Source of the DNA: Rhipicephalus microplus
Lineage: Eukaryota > Arthropoda > Arachnida > Ixodida > Ixodidae
Length of the DNA: 64,000 nucleotides
NCBI RefSeq assembly: GCF_043290135.1
Contig: NC_134710.1
Location: forward strand, 203,444,192 to 203,508,191
Direction: 5' to 3'
A program made the position numbers and the translations under genes. Shown here one piece after another: positions 57,301-64,000 of this stretch; the first letter of the stretch is position 1; each line of letters begins with the position of its first letter. Below the pieces are notes generated by a model, which saw nothing but the letters and a program-made list of their open reading frames with translations, had not been told where the DNA came from and searched no databases.

Positions 57301-58720
57301 TGAAACATCCCGGGGGCCCTCTGTTGTAATGTGACTATGTTACCCTTAAATGCCTTAGGTATGTGAAAATAGAACCACACACAAGCCACCCGATCTAGGA
57401 GCAAGATTCCAGGTGGACCTCATCCCATGTCCTATGAACTTGTACATTTACACAAAATAGCAACAAGTCTGAACAGTTGCCCTGTGCAGAAACCAGTAGG
57501 ATGCAAACACCTTCTTAACTTATGCGGTTACTGAGACAATAACTCCAACTACTAGTGCACGTAGCGTCTGGCAAGATTCGTCTTCCAATCACTTAACAAG
57601 AGATCAAAAATATGGCCATGAGAGATGGGGCTATGCAATTTGTAACTAAAAACCAATTGGGAACCGTTAAGCTGCAATATCCAACAAGACCCTGCAAAAG
57701 GGGCTCAATCCATGGCTAAACCTAGAAAATTTTTTCGGGCAGTGTTTATGTGGTGAACAGCTAACTTTGAGCCACAGGTGGTTGATGTGAATGCGTGCAA
57801 ATACTTTAGTGCAACCAAAAAGTTGAAGCATGAAGAAGCTGTGGAGAGTGTCAGAACACGCTCAACTCTTCCCTTGCCCTGGCTCCTTTCATAGTAACCG
57901 AGCAGTCTTTATTTCAGTAATGTTGTTTTTCTGTCTTTTGCACGTAATCTCGAACCGCAGAGGTTAAGTTATTTTGACTGAAGATTCATAGATGGATGTG
58001 AAGCAAAACTATATTTACATTGATGACATAGCCAATCCTCATATCTTTTCAAAGTTTCACACTCATTGTATACAATGAAGTAGCACTATTTATTTGTTGA
58101 CACCTAGTAATTCAGTTGCTGTTCAGTTTTCACTGAATCAAGTGCAGTAATTAAAAACAGAAGATGGGGTGAAATCTTGCACCAACCAATGCAGGAGCAA
58201 TACACGGCTATGTAACAGAAAAAGCAAATAACTATACTTACAAAAAGGGAAGTAGTTCATAGGGTAATTACACAAGCAAAATACCAACCATCAATACGTA
58301 CACTTGTACGAAAGATAGCTTTACCACATATAGCGTCGTTATCGTATGCATAAAACAGCAAAGGAAGACATAATAACTTCGTAGTTGTATGCTTGGTGAA
58401 AATGTGACACCAAATATAAACAAATGAAATAACACGTATAGTTGTAAAAACCATCTAAATAAATAGGTATTTTTGATTACATAAACTTCAATTTGTCATC
58501 GTTCATGTGCATTATTAGTGGCTTGACATAATTTAGTTACATCTGATGACAATCAGATTATTTTATTCAGACACAGTTAGTGTTCAAGTAATGATCCGTT
58601 GTGGCAGTCAAGCTTGTATTGCCCTTCATGAAATCACTCGGGTGCTGCTGCATTCTTCTTGAAAAATTTTCAGTTTCACTTATGCAGGATAATTAAAGCC
58701 AGAAAATAGTGAAGCTAAGG
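54351..58720. other. Long stretch with no recognisable gene
   Basis: AT-rich, with several AATAAA strings (for example near 55119). The longest frame is 144 codons at 55993-56427 plus and has no recognisable domain. It could be host intron or UTR. A string at about 57045-57100 (TATTACCCTCGGGCGAAATG followed by AAGGAATGAAATAG) slightly resembles a LINE 3' tail. Confidence 0.5.
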
Positions 58721-58726
58721 AAAGGT

Positions 58727-58960
58727 ACAGGGGACCTAAATTGCACCGCTGTAAAAGTATAATTGTGATATGTATGTGCATGAAGCAAAGTGGACGGACA
58801 GGAAACTTGCCCCCAACAGGGACTGAACCTGCCACCTTTGGATAATGCGGGCAATGCTATAAAACTTGAGCTACGGTAGAGCATCAGGTGCATCATTTGA
58901 AGGTTCCAGGTTTGGTGCTTGTCGGTAGGAATTACCTTTCGTCCACTTTGTTGTTATGCT
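58727..58960 (-). repeat. tRNA-like repeat flanked by short inverted repeats
   Basis: On the minus strand CTACCGTAGCTCAAGTTTTA and CCAAAGGTGGCAGGTTCAGT form A-box and B-box-like parts of a tRNA-derived sequence. CAAAGTGGACG (about 58786) and CGTCCACTTTG (about 58940) bracket it as inverted repeats. It is a different tRNA head from the Ruka-like SINE. Whether it is a SINE or a pseudo-tRNA inside another element is open. Confidence 0.5.
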
Positions 58961-59735
58961 CATCTATATCCCAATTGCTACTTTACAATTAAAACAATAC
59001 AGTTAACATTTCCATAACTTTATAGGCTTGCTTATCTTCTGGGTTTCATTAAAGTTGAGTTAAACAAAAAAACGAGCCCTTTGAATTCCCTTCTTTTATT
59101 GGTTACGTAGTTGGCTCGTGTGAAAAATCACACTCTGACTTAGTGTCAAAGAAATATTGCTGGTATGGCACTTGATTGCATCATGGAGGACTCTGACTGC
59201 TTTTCATTACTATCTAGGCTACAACTGTTTGAAAAAGTAATGACAAACCTTGAGAATGTAGATGGCACATTTTTCTTCGTTCTTTCCATCTCCAATGTAC
59301 ACTGTCATATGATTGCTGTCTTTGCTTGTGTCATTTGGGGTGAATCTTTAGAGGTAAAGGGGCATTAAAAGACCTCTGCGTGCACTGTAGGAATATTTGC
59401 CTTTATGCTGTCTCACGCTGTGTACTTTTCGTTATGTCAAGTATATTAAATGTGCGCCTGCCTGCCCACTGGTCTGTGTATGAGTAATAATATTGCACTA
59501 CCTGTATTTATCTCCCCTCACATTCCCAGTTTGGTAAAATGAGGAATCCAGCACAGGTAAAGGAAAAACAAGTTGGCGAACTGAAATGAATAGGTATATA
59601 GAAGTGATGGGTATCTTTAGCGCAAATGTCACAAAGCTGCAATTAACAAAAAAGTAAAACTTACCAGCAAAAATCTACTTCAGGACAAAACTGCTATGTT
59701 CGCCTTCAGATAAATTGTCACAAGGGGGGCGGGGG
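58961..59735. other. No gene recognised
   Basis: Short frames only. A 67-codon frame at 59165-59368 plus is not recognised. Confidence 0.5.
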
Positions 59736-59797
59736 AGTTCGGACGTCAGGCGGGGGCGCGCGCATGAGGCCCGGCCGCAGAAGGTTGCCGAGCCCTG
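59736..59797 (-). repeat. Possible hAT-type transposon end
   Basis: On the minus strand the segment starts CAGGGCTCGGCAACCTTCTG, a pattern common at the termini of hAT-family elements, followed by a GC-rich stretch. I did not find the opposite end or an 8-bp duplication, so it may be a truncated remnant. Confidence 0.35.
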
Positions 59798-59799
59798 GT

Positions 59800-60406
59800 T
59801 TGTGACACTGTGGCTTCGTGCCTGCTCTGGGCACTTCATTAGAGCGGCACGTGGTGTGGGTCTAAAGGAACAGCGTTTCTGAGGGGGAGAGTGGCAAATT
59901 AAGTTGCCTATATATCTGTAACTTCGCGATCGATGGCCTGATCGCCATCAGCGGGCCTCACTGATGCGGACACGCTCCCAACCTGAATCATCGAGTTCGG
60001 AACGTGTGCGGGAACGTCGTGTTCTACCAAGCTGAAGTGCGGGCATGTTCATACACGGCGATGTCACGCCGAACGAACTTAGTGCAGATAGACTGATTAC
60101 ATGCTAGTTACGGCAGCTTAAGCGAATCGCGCAGGTTAAGGTCCCTCTGTAACGTTTCTAGCGTCTACGACCGAAAACCATGCAACTCATGCCACTGCAG
60201 AACAGAACGCAACAGTGCACGTACTTCATTTAAATTGAACCCGCATGGGCAAAAGTATACGTTTTGTGTCGTCTACTGAGGATAGTCGCCACCGAACACC
60301 TCTGTTTCGCCGAATGGTTGCCAGCACTTCGCGAACATCACGTCGGCCAATCAGCATACTCATGTATTCCGCTCGTGCGGTCCCACCATGAATACCCTCC
60401 GTCTCC
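59800..60406. other. GC-richer sequence, no gene recognised
   Basis: Contains short frames without a known domain. Its last 130 bases may be part of the PLE copy 2 terminal segment, given a loose inverted resemblance to 51215-51300. Confidence 0.45.
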
Positions 60407-63164
60407 AGACCGGCTGAAAACCGAAACGGTCCAGAAATACGGAGCAGGACCGGGCGTGCGGCCGTACCATGGTTGGCCTTTTAACTACTCCGCGCCTTGT
60501 CGACATCTCGTCGTTGAAAGTGGTGCGCCGCGTATTGCCGCGGAGGCTGGCAAGCGGGTGCAATGTCAATTCTTGCCCGCTTCGGGATTACGCGCGCCGT
60601 AGGGGCCTCCCGATAATGCACAGGGTTGCTGTTGAGCATGTCATGCTTGGCACAATTGATTGGATAGTAAGGTAAAAACAGACGACAGCTGTACTTAGAA
60701 AGAGTAGTTACTCTTCAAGTTTTTTTTTAGTTGTCCAGTGCCCTTCGCAGCTGCAGTGCCGTGAACTCAGTCGTTATTTTCATTATTGCCATCATTGTTT
60801 TCTAATGCTTTATTTGCTACAAGTGCGTCGGAATTCTCATTTATTCCTTTATCGAGGGTGTTGAATTGGTGGATAAGGTATGACTCTCGTTGTTCACGTT
60901 TTCTGTTTGATTCAAATGCCGTTTCTAAGAGTGTTACTGATAGTTTGTGGAATGCATGGTCGGGAAGATTGAGATGTTTTGATAGAGGTAGACTTGTAGC
61001 TGGCTTGGCATTGGTTCTGTGATTTTTGAAATGAATCCTAAATTGTGTTTCAGTTTGTTCGATCTACTGCATACTGCACACGTTGCATTCGAGTAGGTTT
61101 ACCACATTAGAGGAATCCCGTGTTAGGTTTTCTCGTATGTTATACAAAAACTTGGATAGTGTGCTGGTTGCTTTGTGTGTTTCTCGCATCGCTTCACATA
61201 CAAGACATCGTGATTTAAACAAGGTCGGCATAAATTATTAGCGTATGTGGTATTGGTTTGAGAGTGGACAAGTGTGTCTTTGAGATTGCGTGGTCGTCGG
61301 TAAACGACGTCAGGAGCGGATGGGATTGTGCCGTTCAGACGTTCACTTTGTTCCAGAATGTTGTAATTTCGTTTAAAGATTTTGTTTACATTGGGGATGT
61401 TCGTGCTGTAAGTTAAGCAGAGGTTTCTTCGTTTCTGGTCTTCTTGTGGTAGTCGCTTCATAACTAAACCATCACGCTTCATTTTTCTTGCTTTTTGAAC
61501 GGCGTCATCAATTACATGGGGGGGGGGGTATTTTTGCTTATCGAGCATAAGCTCTAGCCTCTGTGAGCTCGTGTTCTCTTGAGCACATTCTCTTGAGCAT
61601 CTCTTGAGCATCTCTTGAGCACATTTGCTTAAAACGGTGAGCCTGGCTGTAAGGAATACTGTTTTTTCAGAGGTGCGGTTGATCGCTTTGGTAATGGAGG
61701 GTGTTGTTGTCGATCCGTTGGTTTGCATAATAGTGTTGTAGAAAGCTTGTTTTCTTCTATCGTTATGGTAAAATCAAGAAAATTTGCGGTTGCTTGTGAG
61801 TAGGTGTGTGTGAAGTGTATGTTCTGATGTACAATGTTGTAAGTGTCGATAAAGCTGAGAAGTTAATCCTCGCTGTGGGTCCAAATAAGAAAAATGTCAT
61901 CTATGTATCTTCTGTATAACAGTGGCTTCTAGGAACTTTGTGCAATTCCAATTCAAGCTTTCCCATAAATATGTTGGCATGATTGGGTGCCATTTGGTAC
62001 CCATAGCGGCCCCGCTGATTTGTAAAAATATTCTTGGTAAATTCGAATGTATTTATTTCAAGAACCATCCTCGTCAAAGTTGCGATGGAAGAGAAATATA
62101 GGCTGTTGGATTATCATTTGGAGTGTGCATGTTTTGTAATGTAGCTATGCCGTAATCGTTAGGAATATTTGTATACAATGAAGAGACATCAAGAGTAACC
62201 AAGTACGAGTTTTTAGGCACACACAGACCTGCAATGTCTCGAAGAAAATGTGTGGTGTCTTTTATGTACGATGCGAGGGTGCATGGAATGTGATTTATGA
62301 GTTTGTCCACGTACCCTGATATGTGTTCAGTTTTTGTACTGATGCCTGGTACGATTGGTCGACCTGGGATATCGGGTTTATGAACTTTTGGGAGGATGTA
62401 GAAGCGACCTGGACGAGGGTATGCTGCTCACATTAGTTTGTGGTCAGTGTTGGTTATCTTTTCTGCATCCAACAGTTTCTTTAGTTCTGTTGATACGATA
62501 CGTTTGTATTCGTCTGACGGATCACCTGGGAGGCGTTCGTAAAATTTGAGTCCTCTAGTTGGCAGAATACTTCTTGTAAGTTGTTAGTTGTATTAAGGAC
62601 TACAATTTCTCCTCCTTTGTCAGCGGGTTTTAATGTTATGTCTATCCTAGATGCCAGATTTCTCAGACTCAGTTTTTCAGATTCTGTCAAGTTTTATCGT
62701 TTTTCTTTCTGTCTGTGGTACTCGTGTACTATATCTTTCTGTACTGCGGTAATATAAAGATCCATACACTTGTCTCGATTACTGTTCATGACGGTGAATT
62801 TTTTCGTGGTTAGAAAGCCTGTTCAAGAAATATTATCGCATCTTTAAGCTTCTAGCGAAATTCTCGAGGTCTCGGAGCAATTGGAATTCATCGAAAAATT
62901 TTGTGGTCGGGCCCTAGCTTAGTCTTTTAGATAGCAGTTTTTCTTCGTCAAGTGAGAAACTTGTGGCTGATTGGTTTACAATGACAGCGTCACAGGGTGT
63001 GTGCATAGATGGGTGCTCGTTTGTACCGTTACTGGTTTCCTGGGTGGTCGTGTTGTAGTGATAAGGAACTATGTCAGGAAACGCGGGGTTGGGCACATGG
63101 TCTCTTTTGAGTTCATGAATTTTTGTGCTCACGATGGCTTGGTATTTCTACTGTTCAAATTTAT

Positions 63165-63165
<1 letters not shown>
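60407..63165 (-). mobile_element. Penelope-like element, copy 2, 5'-truncated
   Basis: On the minus strand this copy matches copy 1 from the N-terminal RT region (63132) through the RT and GIY-YIG to the 3' region (60480). It is not interrupted by the 1.95-kb insertion. It ends on the 5' side at a (CA)n/(TA)n tract at 63165, so the SGNH-like part and 5' pseudo-LTR are absent. Its 3' region (60479-60780) matches 44618-44940 of copy 1. Stops remain, but its RT motif A keeps the Asp (YLVTLDVSSLYTNIP). Confidence 0.85.
61040..63132 (-). pseudogene. PLE copy 2 RT and GIY-YIG ORF (broken)
   Basis: Landmarks in sense order: KIHELKRDHVPNPAFPDIVP; FSLDEEKLLSKRL; LSLRNLASRIDITLKPADKG (the LKPADKGG box of PLE RTs); MDKLINHIPCTLASYIKDTT; YLVTLDVSSLYTNIPNDYGI; LEQSERLNGTIPSAPDVVYR; RPRNLKDTLVHSQTNTTYAN; then LLECNVCSMQ, a stop, IEQTET. 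The YIG Gly is also changed to Glu in this copy. The stop at the YIG tyrosine (plus-strand CTA at 61064-61066) is identical to copy 1. Confidence 0.82.

Positions 63166-63217
<52 letters not shown>
63165..63217. repeat. (CA)n(TA)n microsatellite
   Basis: A compound dinucleotide tract that marks the 5' truncation of PLE copy 2. Confidence 0.95.
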
Positions 63218-63221
<4 letters not shown>

Positions 63222-63287
63222 TTTATTTATTTGTGAGTGTGTGTGTGTGTAAATGTCAATGAGAAAAACACGAGCAACACTATTTCT

Positions 63288-63324
63288 GAGCTTTCTTTCA
63301 GCCGGGGACCGGTCTTTATCAAAA
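63288..63324 (-). ncRNA. Degenerate hammerhead-like remnant
   Basis: On the minus strand TTGATAAAGACCGGTCCCCG then GCTGAAAGAAAGC resembles the core CTGATGA, stem II and GAAA in order, with two changes in the first box. It may be the remnant of another PLE pseudo-LTR next to copy 2. Confidence 0.35.
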
Positions 63325-63489
63325 ATGCGACATGAGTTCAAGTTGATGTACTTTATTCCGCCATACGTATACAAGTAATATATTGTCACCATTAGTTAGA
63401 ACGAGACGAGGGCAGGAACTAGAAGTACAACAGTAAAACAGTCAAGGGGAAGAGAGGGAAGCACGTGTGTAAGGAGTAGATATATATCA

Positions 63490-63595
63490 GAATCATCATA
63501 ATCACCACTCTGGCTAAGCTTACTGTAAGACAAAGGCCTCTATCTGCTAATCAACCTGGTTTTGTGCTTTCCGGTGCTGCGTTATACCTATAAAA
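63490..63595 (-). mobile_element. Probable RTE-like LINE 3' tail
   Basis: The minus strand contains GAAAGCACAAAACCAGGTTG and AGAGGCCTTTGTCTTACAGT, followed by a TGATTATGATGATTCTGAT tail. This matches my recollection of a widespread arthropod RTE-like C-terminal and 3' tail (with a QVD...EAFVLQ coding sense). It is too short to place further. Confidence 0.45.
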
Positions 63596-63621
63596 AATAA
63601 ATAAATAAGTAAATAAATAGA

Positions 63622-63626
63622 TACAC

Positions 63627-63703
<77 letters not shown>
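63622..63703. repeat. (CA)n(TA)n microsatellite
   Basis: CA repeats to about 63640, then about 60 bases of TA repeats to 63703. Confidence 0.95.
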
Positions 63704-63706
<3 letters not shown>

Positions 63707-63759
63707 GAGAGAAGTGTATACCTAAAGGCTCGTAATTCCGTGTTTTAACACAATATTAA

Positions 63760-64000
63760 TGAGATATAACAGACAGTAATGCCAAGGAATGTACAGGGGA
63801 AGTTATTAGAACCAACGGAATGTAAATAAGAAGAAAGAAGAAAGAAAAGTGGATGAAAAAATTACCAGCTGTGAGCAGGTTAACCGCCGTGCTCACGGCT
63901 GGTTATTTTTTCATCCACATTTCTTTCTTCTTATTTACATTTCATTTATTCTAATAAATTCCCCTGTACATTCCTTGGCATTACTGTCTGTTAAATCTCA
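63760..64000. repeat. Large inverted repeat (foldback element) running off the window
   Basis: The left arm from 63760 (TGAGATATAACAGACAGTAA) and the right arm ending at 64000 (read inward on the minus strand, TGAGATTTAACAGACAGTAA) pair over about 115 bases with a few mismatches and an indel in the GAAGAAA-rich part. The centre is near 63882-63890. The arms may extend past the window end. Confidence 0.85.

Overview
This window reads as a stretch of arthropod nuclear genome, most likely a metastriate (hard) tick such as Rhipicephalus or a relative. The pointers are three copies of a tRNA-derived SINE that matches my memory of the tick SINE Ruka, several LINE families whose proteins resemble those common in tick genomes, and long non-coding stretches with (TA)n and (CA)n tracts. 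The species call is inference. I recognise no intact host protein gene, rRNA or functional tRNA. Essentially every recognisable protein is a decayed transposable-element protein.

Layout. 1-2.6 kb: no gene seen. 2.7-5.9 kb: 5'-truncated Ty3/gypsy element on the minus strand. 6-16.3 kb: mostly unrecognised sequence with a diverged SINE, a CR1-like LINE 3' end (9.6-10.5 kb) and a Ruka-like SINE with a perfect 13-bp target-site duplication. 16.3-17.2 kb: RTE-like LINE fragment. 17.4-18.4 kb: satellite array of about 147-bp monomers. 18.6-26.6 kb: a minus-strand I/R1-like LINE split by a 4.4-kb Ty3/gypsy element with both LTRs and a 5-bp target-site duplication. 28.3-33.5 kb: a nearly full-length I-like LINE with RNase H, the best preserved element here. 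35.3-36.1 kb: a long hairpin, a (TA)n tract and a GC-rich repeat fragment. 36.1-38.7 kb: CR1-like LINE, minus. 38.7-44.2 kb: I-like LINE, plus. 44.3-51.2 kb: a Penelope-like element (PLE), minus, with flanking pseudo-LTRs, a GIY-YIG domain, an RT split by a 1.95-kb insertion, and an upstream region that looks like a degenerate SGNH/GDSL hydrolase. 51.2-60.4 kb: sequence without recognisable genes, plus a Ruka-like SINE, another tRNA-like repeat and a possible hAT end. 60.4-63.2 kb: a second PLE copy. 63.2-64 kb: microsatellites, a hammerhead-like remnant, an RTE tail and a large foldback that runs off the window.

The most interesting item is the PLE at 44.3-51.2 kb. It appears to join, in one reading direction, an SGNH-like domain, a proline-rich linker, a PLE reverse transcriptase and a GIY-YIG nuclease, with a hammerhead-ribozyme-like core in its 5' pseudo-LTR. 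Both PLE copies share the same stop codon at the tyrosine of the YIG motif. All element calls rest on reading translated frames and on sequence comparisons inside the window; no database search was possible.
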